DNA of 64,000 nucleotides from Cellulosimicrobium cellulans. GTDB taxonomy: Bacteria; Actinomycetota; Actinomycetes; Actinomycetales; Cellulomonadaceae. The notes beneath the pieces were generated by a model, which worked only from the letters and a program-made list of their open reading frames with translations, did no database searches and was not told the DNA's origin. This document shows, piece by piece, positions 8,114 to 16,279 of the stretch. Within the stretch, counting starts at the first letter, position 1, and every line of letters starts with the position of its first letter. Both the position numbers and the translations under genes were made by a program. The stretch lies in the NCBI RefSeq assembly GCF_016921195.1, contig NZ_JAFGYF010000008.1, positions 1 to 64,000 of the forward strand. Direction: 5' to 3'.

Positions 8114-8656
8114 CTACCCGGCGACGTGCCGCGTCATCCGCAGCTCGAGGAGGCGCGGGTCGCTCGGGAGGGGCTTGGTCTCGCCGGTGGGCGCGAAGCC
8201 CGCGCGCTCGTACAGCCGGCGCGCGCGGGCGTTCGTGATGGTGACCCAGAGCGCGAGCGTCCGCGCCCCGAGCTCGGCGGCGAGCGCGTCGGCGGAACGC
8301 AGGAGCGCCGCCGCGACGCCGGTGCCGCGCGCGCCCGGGTCGACCCACACGGACACGAGCTCGGCCACGGTCGGGTCGTCGGGCGAGAGGACGACCGCGG
8401 CGACGCCGACCACCGGACCGGGCGACCGGTCGCCTCCGGCCGGGCCGCCGTCGTCGGGCGTGACGTCGTCGGGCACCGTCCGCGCGACAAGCGTGCGGCC
8501 CTGCGTCGCGCGCTCGTGCCAGACGTCGTCGGGAAAGGCGACCTCGCGCGCGAGCGTCGAGCCGAACGCGGACGGCGCGTCCGCGAGCGCGCGCAGGCGG
8601 ACGTCCCGGAGGTCGCGCCAGTCGTCCGGCCGGACGCGTACGACGGTGGTGGGCAC
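8114..8656 (-). CDS. GNAT family N-acetyltransferase
   Basis: 180 residues from GTG 8656 (VPTTVVRVRPDDWRDLRDVRL), chosen because the fold begins there; the upstream in-frame extension is Pro/Gly-rich and unlikely to be translated. VAELVSVWVDPGARGTGVAAALLRSADALA is the acetyl-CoA binding V-D-P-x-x-R-G-x-G motif, and NARARRLYERAGFAPTGE is the C-terminal motif B. It would acetylate an unknown amine substrate in the cytoplasm. It lies between the nitroreductase and the aldo/keto reductase on the same strand with gaps of 40 and 69 bp. Confidence 0.85.
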   Translation of the reverse strand: MPTTVVRVRPDDWRDLRDVRLRALADAPSAFGSTLAREVAFPDDVWHERATQGRTLVARTVPDDVTPDDGGPAGGDRSPGPVVGVAAVVLSPDDPTVAELVSVWVDPGARGTGVAAALLRSADALAAELGARTLALWVTITNARARRLYERAGFAPTGETKPLPSDPRLLELRMTRHVAG

Positions 8657-8725
8657 GGCCCCATGGTGGCAGGCCGGCCCAGCCCGGCCCGACGGCGGGG
8701 CATCGGGCCGGGCGGACACGCGGGC

Positions 8726-9709
8726 TCAGGCGGCGTCGAGGCGGGCGCGCAGCTCCGGGTCGAGCTCGAGGTCGGCAGCCCCCAGGAGCTCGTCGAGCTG
8801 CTCGACCGTGCTCGGCCCGATGATCGGGACCACCGGGTGCGCACCGCCGAGGAGCCACGCGAGCACGACCTGGTTGGGCGTCGCGCCGAGCTCGCCCGCG
8901 ACCTCGTGCAGGAGCCGGATGCGCTCGCGCGTGGTCGGGTGGTCGAACCCGTCCCACAGCGGCTTGTCGCGGCGCACGTACGCACCCTGGAGGATCGGCG
9001 AGTAGGCCGTGACCGCGAGCGGCGGGCGGCCGTCGACGCCGGTGGACGCCGCGTAGTCGAGCAGCTCGTACGACGCCCAGTTGTGCCGGCCCACCTCCGG
9101 CGTCGGGTAGGCGTAGGTGTAGTTCTGCTGGACGAGCCCGTAGGGCGCGACGCCCTGCCGCAGCGCCTCCTCGCGCGCCTCGACGACGCGCCACAGCGCG
9201 ACGTTCGAGATGCCCGTGATGCCGACGACGCCCTCGGCCTGGAGCTTGCCGAACGCGCCGACGGTCTCGGCGAGCGGCGTCTCGACGTCGTCCACGTGCC
9301 CGTAGAGCACGTCCAGGTGGTCGACGCCGAGGTGGCGCAGGCTCTCGTGCGCCTCGTACCCGATGACGTCGGCGCCCAGGCCTTGGAAGTTCGTGGGCTC
9401 GACGTTCTGCAGCGGCAGGGTGGGGTCCTTCTTCGCCGCGCCGAGCTTGGTCGCGATGCGGACCTCGTCGCGCACGCCGCGGCTCGCGAGCCAGCGGCCC
9501 AGCAGGTCCTCGCTGTCGCGCCCGTGGCCGAGCCCCCAGGCGTTGTAGTTGTTCGCCGTGTCGAGGAACGTGCCGCCCGCCTCGAGGTAGCGGTCGAGGA
9601 TCGCGAACGACGTGTCCTCGTCGACGAGCGTGCCCATGTTCATGGTGCCGAGGCACAGGGTCGACACGTCGAAGGAGGTGCGCCCGTCGCCGATGGTGCG
9701 GTACCGCAT
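8726..9709 (-). CDS. aldo/keto reductase
   Basis: 327 residues starting at ATG 9709 behind GGGAG. MRYRTIGDGRTSFDVSTLCLGTMNMGTLVDE is the AKR N-terminus. The catalytic tetrad can be placed: D in TFLDTANNYN, the following Y (NNYN), K in IATKLGAAK, and H in DVLYGHVDD. The C-terminal PVVPIIGPSTVEQLDELL is the NADPH 2'-phosphate region. It would be a cytoplasmic NADPH-dependent carbonyl reductase. It is divergent from a MocR/PdxR-type regulator, and pyridoxal-reducing AKRs exist, so a role in vitamin B6 salvage is a testable guess. Confidence 0.9.
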   Translation of the reverse strand: MRYRTIGDGRTSFDVSTLCLGTMNMGTLVDEDTSFAILDRYLEAGGTFLDTANNYNAWGLGHGRDSEDLLGRWLASRGVRDEVRIATKLGAAKKDPTLPLQNVEPTNFQGLGADVIGYEAHESLRHLGVDHLDVLYGHVDDVETPLAETVGAFGKLQAEGVVGITGISNVALWRVVEAREEALRQGVAPYGLVQQNYTYAYPTPEVGRHNWASYELLDYAASTGVDGRPPLAVTAYSPILQGAYVRRDKPLWDGFDHPTTRERIRLLHEVAGELGATPNQVVLAWLLGGAHPVVPIIGPSTVEQLDELLGAADLELDPELRARLDAA

Positions 9710-9788
9710 GGTGGTCTCCCTGCTACATGGTGCTCGGTGGTCCGAGCGGTCCGTGGTGGATCCGTGGTCCCGATGACGTGCTCCACGC

Positions 9789-9822
9789 TACGGAGCGATC
9801 GGCACGGGTGTACGGTCCGATT
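9789..9822. promoter_or_regulatory. direct-repeat operator and promoters between AKR and MocR genes
   Basis: TACGGAGCGATC (9789-9800) and TACGGTCCGATT (9811-9822) match at 9 of 12 positions and start 22 bp apart, two helical turns. MocR/PdxR proteins are known to bind spaced direct repeats. The second copy includes a -10-like TACGGT ending 8 nt before the MocR ATG. On the opposite strand TAGCGT (9790 to 9785) could be the AKR -10. Confidence 0.5.
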
Positions 9823-9824
9823 CC

Positions 9825-11438
9825 ATGGCCATGCACCAGACCAATCGCCGTCGAGCCGGACCCGGCACGACGGCGGAGCTCGCGTGGGAGGCGCTGCTCG
9901 ACCTGGGGACGGGGCCGGGCTCTCGCGTCGAGCGGTTGGAGCGCGCGGTCCGCGACGCCGTGCACACCGGCCGTGTCCCCGTCGGGGCGGCGTTGCCGCC
10001 GAGCCGCCAGCTCGCCGAGACGCTCGGGGTGTCGCGGTGGGTCGTCACCGAGGCCTACGGCCAGCTCGTCGCCGAGGGCTTCCTCGAGGCGCGCACCGGC
10101 TCCGCGACCCGCGTCTCCGCCGCAGCCCGGCCGACGAGCCCTGCGGGGACGGGCGCCCTGCTCGAGCGGCCAACGAGCACGGCGGGGACGGCGGCGCGCG
10201 CGGGTCGTGGCGGGTCTGGCGGGAGCCGCGAACGGGCGGCGGACGGTAGACCCGCGCGCGCCGTCGTGGACGCCCGGCGGACCGACACCGGCAGGACCCA
10301 CGCCGCGCGCGCCCGGTTCGACCTCGCGCCCGGTGTGCCCGACCTCCGGCACGTGCCCCGCGACCCGTGGCTCCGCGCGGCGCGCGAGGCGTTCGCGGAC
10401 GCGTCGAACGACGACCTCGGCCAGCCTGCCCCCGCCGGGCACCCGTACGCGCGAGCCGTCGTCGCCGGCCACCTGCGCCGGGCGCGCGTCGTCGCGGGGC
10501 CGGACGACGCCGTCGTGCTCACGCGCGGCGCGACCGACGGCATGGCGCGCGTCGCCGCCGCGCTCGTCGAGGCAGGTCACACACACGTCCTCGTGGAGGA
10601 CCCGAGCTGGTCGGTGCTACGCGACGTCGCGACGCGGGTCGGTCTCACGCCCGTCCCGGTCCCCGTGGACGACGCGGGCGCGGACGTCGACGCGCTCGTC
10701 GCGGCGTCACGACGGACCGGGGCGCGGACGGCGCTCCTCACGCCCGCGCACCAGTTCCCTACCGGCGCCGCGCTGGCGCCCGAGCGGCGCGAGGCGGTCC
10801 TCGCGTGGGCCCGTGCCGTCGACGGCGTCGTGATCGAGGACGACTACGACGCCGAGTTCCGGTACGACCGCCGGCCCGTCGCCGCGCTCCAGCAGCTCGA
10901 CCCCGACCGCGTGGTCCTGCTCGGCTCGGTGAGCAAGACGATGAGCCCGGCGTTCGGCGTCGGGTGGATGGTCGTGCCCGCGCGGTGGCGCGAGTCGGTG
11001 GTGCGCGCGGCCACTCCGCACGGCGCGACGGCCCCGTCCACGGTCGACCAGCTCACGTTCGCGCGGTTCGTCGCCTCGGGCGGGTACGACCGGCACCTGC
11101 GCGCCGCGCGCGGCCGGTACCGCCGCCGTCGCGACGCCGTGCTCGGCGCGCTCGCCCGCGAGCTGCCTGGCGCCGCGGTGAGCGGCATCGCGGCAGGGAT
11201 GCACGCGCTGCTCTCCCTGCCGAGCGCGCCGGACGATCCCGCGCCCGACGCCGCGGCCGTCGTGCGCGAGGCTGCCCGACGCGAGGTGACCGTCGTCGAC
11301 CTGCGCCGCTATCAGGTGCGCCCCGCCGACCGGTCCACGACCCTCGTGCTCGGGTACGGCAACCTCGCCGACGCCCGTGTCGGCGAGGCAGTCGCCCGAC
11401 TCGCCGACGCCGTCCGCGCCGCGCAGACCGGCGCGTGA
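9825..11438 (+). CDS. MocR/PdxR-type regulator (GntR HTH + aminotransferase-like domain)
   Basis: 537 residues. A GntR winged HTH spans about 25-105 (RLERAVRDAVHTGRVPVGAA, then LGVSRWVVTEAYGQLVAEGF). A long linker (about 105-165) follows, then a fold-type I aminotransferase domain. Its PLP lysine is in LLGSVSKTMSPAFGVGWM, and the upstream VIEDDYDAEFRYDRRP motif holds the pyridine-N aspartate. Such proteins sense PLP or related aldimines and act as activators or repressors. The linker carries about 24 residues (RAGRGGSGGSRERAADGR and flanks) encoded by a palindromic repeat element (10192-10263) that also occurs in intergenic DNA of this window. Divergent AKR gene and direct-repeat operator adjoin. 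Confidence 0.9.
   Translation: MAMHQTNRRRAGPGTTAELAWEALLDLGTGPGSRVERLERAVRDAVHTGRVPVGAALPPSRQLAETLGVSRWVVTEAYGQLVAEGFLEARTGSATRVSAAARPTSPAGTGALLERPTSTAGTAARAGRGGSGGSRERAADGRPARAVVDARRTDTGRTHAARARFDLAPGVPDLRHVPRDPWLRAAREAFADASNDDLGQPAPAGHPYARAVVAGHLRRARVVAGPDDAVVLTRGATDGMARVAAALVEAGHTHVLVEDPSWSVLRDVATRVGLTPVPVPVDDAGADVDALVAASRRTGARTALLTPAHQFPTGAALAPERREAVLAWARAVDGVVIEDDYDAEFRYDRRPVAALQQLDPDRVVLLGSVSKTMSPAFGVGWMVVPARWRESVVRAATPHGATAPSTVDQLTFARFVASGGYDRHLRAARGRYRRRRDAVLGALARELPGAAVSGIAAGMHALLSLPSAPDDPAPDAAAVVREAARREVTVVDLRRYQVRPADRSTTLVLGYGNLADARVGEAVARLADAVRAAQTGA
10192..10263 (+). repeat. palindromic repeat element inside the MocR coding sequence
   Basis: A perfect 15-bp stem (CGGCGCGCGCGGGTC at 10192-10206, its complement at 10249-10263) encloses 42 nt (10207-10248). 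By eye the enclosed part matches the loop at 60673-60717 at about 38 of 42 positions apart from one 3-nt gap, sharing CTGGCGGGAGCCGCGA, and more loosely the loop at 36464-36513. The host protein remains in frame through it, in the HTH-aminotransferase linker. Confidence 0.7.
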
Positions 11439-11504
11439 GGTCGCCCGGCGCATCGCCGAGTCGGCTTGCCGCAAGACCGTGCGTCGTCGGCACACGAGCA
11501 GGGC

Positions 11505-11993
11505 ATGGAGAGGACGCCGCACCGTCGCACCCGCCCGTCGTGGACCACGACGGTGCTCGCCCTGGGCGGGCTCCTCGCCGCGCCGCTCGTGACCGCGTGC
11601 GCGGGCGTCGCGTCACCGGTCGCCGGGCTCGCAGGCGCGCGGGACCGGTGGGCCGCAGCGGGGTACGACCACTACGGGTTCACGCTCACGTCGTCGTGCG
11701 GGGAGCGGAACCTCGTCGGGGACTTCGACGTCGAGGTCGCGGGCGGCGAGGTGGTCGCGGTCTCCGCGAGCCTCGCGCACCTGGAGATGACCCCCGAGTC
11801 CTACGTCGAGAGCGGGGGCCGCACGATCGACGGGTTCCTCGACCTCCTCGACGAGCGCCAGGACGACGTCACCGACGTGGCGTTCGACGGCGACCTCGGG
11901 TACCCGACGTCGCTCACGCTCGACCCGATGCCGCGCGCGATCGACGACGAGGAGTGCTACACGATCACGGACGTGCACCCCGTGCGCGGCTGA
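11505..11993 (+). CDS. small lipoprotein, DUF6174-like
   Basis: 162 residues from ATG 11505 (MERTPHRRTRPSWTTT). A basic N-terminus and hydrophobic stretch TVLALGGLLAAPLVTAC end in a lipobox (VTAC), so the mature protein is probably lipid-anchored outside the membrane. The mature part (YDHYGFTLTSSCGE, then TIDGFLDLLDERQDDVTDVAFDGDLGYPTSLTLDP) has the alternating pattern of DUF6174 proteins, whose function is unknown. Two cysteines besides the lipobox could form a disulfide. It follows MocR by 66 bp and is convergent with the next gene. Confidence 0.72.
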   Translation: MERTPHRRTRPSWTTTVLALGGLLAAPLVTACAGVASPVAGLAGARDRWAAAGYDHYGFTLTSSCGERNLVGDFDVEVAGGEVVAVSASLAHLEMTPESYVESGGRTIDGFLDLLDERQDDVTDVAFDGDLGYPTSLTLDPMPRAIDDEECYTITDVHPVRG

Positions 11994-12043
11994 CGGCCCA
12001 CCCGGGCGACCGCGCGCCGTCGGGCACGCCGGACGCCCGGCGC

Positions 12044-15000
12044 TCAGAGCCGCTCGGCGAGGAGCTCGACGAGAGCCTTGCCCTGCACGCCGGCGAGGTC
12101 GTCGGCCTGGGTACGGCAGGAGAACCCGTCCGCGAGGTACACGTCGCCCGGGGCGGCGTCGCGCAGCGCGGGCAGCAGCGCGTTCTCCGCGACGGCGACC
12201 GACGTCTCGTAGTGGCCCTTCTGCATGCCGAAGTTGCCCGCGAGGCCGCAGCAGCCGGCGAGGACCTTGATCGTCGCGCCCGCGTCGCGCAGCAGCCGCT
12301 CGTCCGCGGCGAACCCCATGACCGAGTGCTGGTGGCAGTGCGGCTGCACGACGGCGGTCACGTCGGACAGGTCGGGCATGCGCCACCCGGACTCGCGCCC
12401 CGGCGCGGTGTCGACGGACGTGAGGAGCTCGGCGAGCGTGCGCGTCGCGGCGGAGACGGCCCGGGCGCGCGGGTCGTCGGGGAACAGGTCCACGAGGTCG
12501 GAGCGGAGCACGGCGGTGCACGACGGCTCGAGCCCCAGGATCGGGATGCCGTTCACCGCGTACGGGCCGAGCACCGAGAGCAGGTTCTCCAGGCGCTTGC
12601 GCGCGCCGTCGAGCTGGCCCGTGCTGATCCACGTGAGGCCGCAGCACGCCTGCTCGTCGGGCACGACGACGTCGTACCCGGCCGCGGTGAGGACCTTGAC
12701 CGCGGCCTGCGGGACGCCGGGCGACATGTTGTCGCTGAACGAGTCGGTCCACAGCACGACCTTGGGCCGCTCGTCGCGCACGGGGTGGCCGGGCCGCTGG
12801 CCGATGCGCAGGCCGGGCACGCCCTGCGTCGCGCCGCCGCGCTTCCACCACGTGCGGAACGGCACCTCGGCGAACGTCGTCATCGAGCGGCGCGTGTCCA
12901 TGCCGCCCGCCCACAGGACCACCTTCGCGAGCGGCCGGAACCCGAGCAGCTTGTTGGCCAGGCGCGGCATGCCGGTCGCGAGCCGCGCCCAGATCGGCAG
13001 CCAGCCGAGCGAGTAGTGGTCGACCGGGCGCAGCTTGCCGCGGTACGTACGGTAGAGGACCTCGGACTTGTACTGCGCCATGTCGACGCCTGCGGGGCAG
13101 TCGCTCGAGCACGCCTTGCAGGACAGGCAGAGGTCGAGCGACTCGCGCACCTCGGGCGCGGCGAGACCACCGACGAGCGTGCCGTTCACCGCCTCCTGGA
13201 GCACGCGGGCGCGGGCGCGCGTGACGTCCTTCTCGTCCTTGGTCGCCTGGTACGACGGGCACATGAAACCGCCCGCGGCGCTGGTGTCCGCGCGGCACTT
13301 GCCGACACCGACGCAGCGGTGCACCGCCTGCGTCATGTCGCCGTGGTCGTGCGCGAACGAGAAGCCCTGGTAGCCGGCGCGGCGCGAGATCTTGGTGACC
13401 TTCACGGGCGCGGCCGTGCTCGTCCCGGGCGTCCCCGGCGCGCCGACCGTCGAGAGCAGCGGGTGCGCGTGCGGGCGGCGCAGGTCGTCGTCGATCGCGC
13501 TCGGGCGCACCACGACGCCCGGGTTCATGACGTCCTGCGGGTCGAACAGGGCCTTGAACCGCTCCATGAGGGCGATCGCCTCGGGGCTGTACATGACCGG
13601 CAGCAGCTCCGAGCGCGCGCGGCCGTCGCCGTGCTCGCCGGACAGCGAACCGCCGTACTTCGCGACGAGCTCGGCCGCCTCCAGCATGAACGTGCGCAGC
13701 ACCGACCCCGACGCCTCGAGCGGGATGTCGATGCGCAGGTGCACGCACCCGTCGCCGAAGTGCCCGTACGGCAGGCCGTCGACGCCGTAGCGCGCCATGA
13801 GCGCGTCGAGGTCGCGCAGGTAGTCGCCCAGCTTCTCCGGCGGGACGGCGGAGTCCTCCCAGCCCGGCCACGCCTGCTCGCCCGCGGGCGTGCGCCCCGC
13901 CAGCCCGGCGCCGTCGGCCCGGATCTGCCACATCTTGGTCGCCTCGGGGCCCGCGGGCAGGATCATCGTGGCCTCGCTGCCCGACGCCGCGACGATCGCC
14001 TCCGCGTTCGCCATCGCCTCCTCGGGCGTCGCGCCCCCGACCTCGACCATGAGCCAGCCGGCGCCCGGCGGCAGCGGCGGGACGGACGCGTCGCCCTTGG
14101 CGCGACGCACGACGTCGACGAGCCGCGCGTCGAGGCCCTCGACCGCGAGCGGGCTGAGGTTCAGGAAGGTCGGGACGTCGTCGGCCGCGGACGGCATGTC
14201 CGGGTAGCCGAGCACGACGAGCGTCGGCTTGGACGGCACCGGCACCAGGCGGACCGTGGCCTCGAGGATCGTCACGAGCGTGCCCTCGGTGCCCACCAGC
14301 GCCTTGGCGAGGTCGGACCCGTTCTCGGGCAGCAGGTGCTCGAGCGAGTACCCCGACACCTGGCGCCCGAACCGCCCGAACTCCGTGCGGATCAGCGCGA
14401 GGTTCTCGCGCACCAGCTCCGCCAGGCCGGGGACCGCGGCGAACGTCGGGTCGCCCTTGCCCGCGGTGAAGCGGCGGCCCCGACCGTCGACGACGTCGAG
14501 CTCGAGCACGTTGTCGACCGTGCGCCCGTACGCGACCGCGTGCGGCCCGCACGCGTTGTTGCCGATCATGCCGCCGAGCGTCGCGCGGTTCTGCGTCGAC
14601 GGGTCCGGCCCGAACCGCAGCCCGTGCGGCGCGGCCTCCTTCTGGAGCGCCGACATGACGACGCCCGGCTGGACGCGCGCCGTGCGGGCTTCCGGGTCCA
14701 CGTCGAGCACGCGGTTCACGTGCCGCGTGAAGTCGAGGACCACGCCCGGCCCGATCGAGTTCCCCGCGACCGACGTCCCCGCACCGCGCGCCGTGACCGG
14801 CACCTCGAGCTCGCGCAGCACGTCGAGCGCCGCGACGACGTCGTCCGCGTCGTGGGGGTAGACCACGGCCTCGGGCACCACCCGGTAGTTCGAGGCGTCC
14901 GTCGAGTACTCGGCGCGGCGCCGGGTCGCGGTGTCGACCATGCCGCGCACGACCGTCCGCAGCGCCTCGGCGAGCGCCGTGCGCGCGACGTCGGCCGCCC

Positions 15001-15130
15001 GTTCGGCCTCGCGGAGAGCGGCCGCGCGCTCCGCCTCCGGCGACCTCGTCGCGCGGGAGCCGGACCGCCGCGAGCCGTTCCCGTGGTGCTGCGGGGCGGG
15101 GGTCGGGGTGGCGTCGATCTCAGCGGACAC
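12044..15130 (-). CDS. FAD-linked oxidase / Fe-S protein, YdiJ-like D-2-hydroxyglutarate dehydrogenase
   Basis: 1028 residues from GTG 15130; an upstream in-frame ATG only adds a low-complexity stretch. Order: FAD-binding type 4 domain (PVTARGAGTSVAGNSIG and NRATLGGMIGNNACGPHAV, about 120-330), FAD-oxidase C-terminal domain (about 370-600), ferredoxin-like segment with CVGVGKCRAD and CLSCKACSSDCPAGVDMAQY (about 640-720), then CCG-type cysteine motifs (ACCGLTW, LEPSCTAVL, GCCGLAGNFGMQKGHYE). This order matches YdiJ/D-lactate dehydrogenase-like enzymes that oxidise D-2-hydroxyglutarate or D-lactate and pass electrons through Fe-S clusters. It stands alone, converging on the lipoprotein gene; a 21-bp repeat array starts 87 bp upstream of its start. 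Confidence 0.88.
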   Translation of the reverse strand: MSAEIDATPTPAPQHHGNGSRRSGSRATRSPEAERAAALREAERAADVARTALAEALRTVVRGMVDTATRRRAEYSTDASNYRVVPEAVVYPHDADDVVAALDVLRELEVPVTARGAGTSVAGNSIGPGVVLDFTRHVNRVLDVDPEARTARVQPGVVMSALQKEAAPHGLRFGPDPSTQNRATLGGMIGNNACGPHAVAYGRTVDNVLELDVVDGRGRRFTAGKGDPTFAAVPGLAELVRENLALIRTEFGRFGRQVSGYSLEHLLPENGSDLAKALVGTEGTLVTILEATVRLVPVPSKPTLVVLGYPDMPSAADDVPTFLNLSPLAVEGLDARLVDVVRRAKGDASVPPLPPGAGWLMVEVGGATPEEAMANAEAIVAASGSEATMILPAGPEATKMWQIRADGAGLAGRTPAGEQAWPGWEDSAVPPEKLGDYLRDLDALMARYGVDGLPYGHFGDGCVHLRIDIPLEASGSVLRTFMLEAAELVAKYGGSLSGEHGDGRARSELLPVMYSPEAIALMERFKALFDPQDVMNPGVVVRPSAIDDDLRRPHAHPLLSTVGAPGTPGTSTAAPVKVTKISRRAGYQGFSFAHDHGDMTQAVHRCVGVGKCRADTSAAGGFMCPSYQATKDEKDVTRARARVLQEAVNGTLVGGLAAPEVRESLDLCLSCKACSSDCPAGVDMAQYKSEVLYRTYRGKLRPVDHYSLGWLPIWARLATGMPRLANKLLGFRPLAKVVLWAGGMDTRRSMTTFAEVPFRTWWKRGGATQGVPGLRIGQRPGHPVRDERPKVVLWTDSFSDNMSPGVPQAAVKVLTAAGYDVVVPDEQACCGLTWISTGQLDGARKRLENLLSVLGPYAVNGIPILGLEPSCTAVLRSDLVDLFPDDPRARAVSAATRTLAELLTSVDTAPGRESGWRMPDLSDVTAVVQPHCHQHSVMGFAADERLLRDAGATIKVLAGCCGLAGNFGMQKGHYETSVAVAENALLPALRDAAPGDVYLADGFSCRTQADDLAGVQGKALVELLAERL

Positions 15131-15216
15131 GTCGCGATTCTCGCACCCTCGCACCCGGGTGCGGGGCGAGCGTCCGCCCCCTGGCGACCCAACCACCCCC
15201 GAGGAACCCGGGCCCC

Positions 15217-15422
15217 GCGCGGCAGAACCGCTTCGCCGAGCCAGAACCCCGGTCTGCCGAGGTAGAACCCTGGTCTGCCGAAGTAGAACCCTGGTCCCAA
15301 GTAGAACGCGGTCCCGGGAGGTAGAACCCTGGTCCCGCGAGGTAGAACCGTGGTCCCGCGAGGTAGAACCCTGGTCCCGCGAGGTAGAACGGTGTTCCGA
15401 TGAAGTAGAACCCCGGTCGGAG
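15217..15422 (+). repeat. array A: about ten 21-bp units, forward orientation
   Basis: About ten units of 18-22 bp, most of them 21 bp, with consensus core GGTAGAACCNTGGTC separated by GC-rich CGCGA-type linkers. The edge units are degenerate (ggcagaaccgcttcg at the left, GTAGAACCCCGGTCGG at the right). The four most regular units lie at 15318-15400. It pairs with the reversed array B 750 bp away; the DIP1984-family gene lies between. All frames are open across 21-bp units, so the array mimics a short coding repeat, but no initiation signal supports translation. Confidence 0.85.
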
Positions 15423-15655
15423 CAGTGCTCTGGTGCGACCGGTGGTGCTGTGACGAGAGGTCCCCGACCCCACCCTCACCCCTGCGAGCCAGCACACGGT
15501 GGTGCGCGATGCCGGGTGCGCGGTGCGGTCGTGCGCCGTGCTGGGCTGCGCCGTGCCAGGGAAACCCTGTGCGGACCTGCCCTCCGGTCACCTGGAGTGC
15601 CCTGCCCGGGCCGGGTCGTGCTCGCTCTCGCGGGGGCTACCGACTCCCGTCGTGC
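15423..15655. other. intergenic between array A and the DIP1984 gene
   Basis: No gene or clear signal is seen. It is GC-rich, with several short direct repeats of GTGC/TGCG type. Confidence 0.3.
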
Positions 15656-16111
15656 TCAGACCTCCGTCGTCCAGTTGGCCTGCTGGATCGCCGTGTCCAG
15701 CTCGCGCAGCCGGCGCGCGACGTCGTCGGCCTCGCGACGCAGCCCCGCGACGTCGACCGCCGAGACGAACCGCAGCTCCGTCCGGGTGAAACGGTCCTGC
15801 GTGGCGGTGCCGGCGTCGGCCAGGTCTCCCCGGACACGGTGCCGCAGCCGCAGCACGTCGCGGCGCGCGAGAGCCTGCGTCATCGTGAGTCCCGGTGCGA
15901 CCTCCGTCGTGAGGTTCACCTCGTTGATGCGGGCGATCAGCTGCTCCAGCTCGGCCGCGATGCGGTCGTGCTCGGCAAGCAGCGCCACCGGGTCCTCCGC
16001 GGGCTCCTCGCCCTCCTGGTGCCGCGCGTTCGCGACCGCGCGCGACGCCACCTGCGCGAGTCGCCGCTGCAGGTCCGCGCGCAGCGCCAACGCCTCCGCG
16101 AGCTTCGTCAT
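15656..16111 (-). CDS. DIP1984 family protein
   Basis: 151 residues, the usual family size. MTKLAEALALRADLQRRLAQ and LLAEHDRIAAELEQLIARIN form long helices, followed by TMTQALARRDVLRLRHRVRGDLADAG and a C-terminal helix LRREADDVARRLRELDTAIQ. It is almost all-helical, with coiled-coil character. DIP1984-family proteins are widespread in actinobacteria; their function is not established (some are labelled septicolysin-like). A GGGAGC ribosome site precedes the ATG. It sits between two oppositely oriented 21-bp repeat arrays, an arrangement unlike any other gene here. Confidence 0.8.
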   Translation of the reverse strand: MTKLAEALALRADLQRRLAQVASRAVANARHQEGEEPAEDPVALLAEHDRIAAELEQLIARINEVNLTTEVAPGLTMTQALARRDVLRLRHRVRGDLADAGTATQDRFTRTELRFVSAVDVAGLRREADDVARRLRELDTAIQQANWTTEV

Positions 16112-16175
16112 GCTCCCACCTCCGCGCCGACCCTACGCGCCGCCGTCGGGCTGGGCGTGGCGACGCCCCGGCGTC

Positions 16176-16279
16176 GGTGGAACCACGGTTCTACCTCGCG
16201 AGACCACGGTTCTACCTCGCGCGACCACGGTTCTATCTCGCGGGACCAGGGTTCTATCTCGCGAGGTAGAACCCTGGTC
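16176..16279. repeat. array B: four reversed 21-bp units plus one forward unit forming a 36-bp palindrome
   Basis: Four reverse-orientation units (core GACCACGGTTCTACCTC) run from 16176 to 16260. A single forward unit then completes a near-perfect palindrome at 16244-16279, with outer arms GACCAGGGTTCTA/TAGAACCCTGGTC and centre CTCGCGAG. The palindrome touches the stop codon of the YhgE gene (16280-16282), so its RNA hairpin could serve as that gene's terminator. Confidence 0.85.

Noticed and set aside
10367-15265. Very long open frames opposite or across MocR and the FAD dehydrogenase
   Set aside because: Arg/Pro/Gly-rich translations without domains; they are shadows produced by the extreme GC content over genes with clear families.
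15217-15422. CRISPR array
   Set aside because: The 21-bp units are directly contiguous, without unique spacers, and no cas genes are present.
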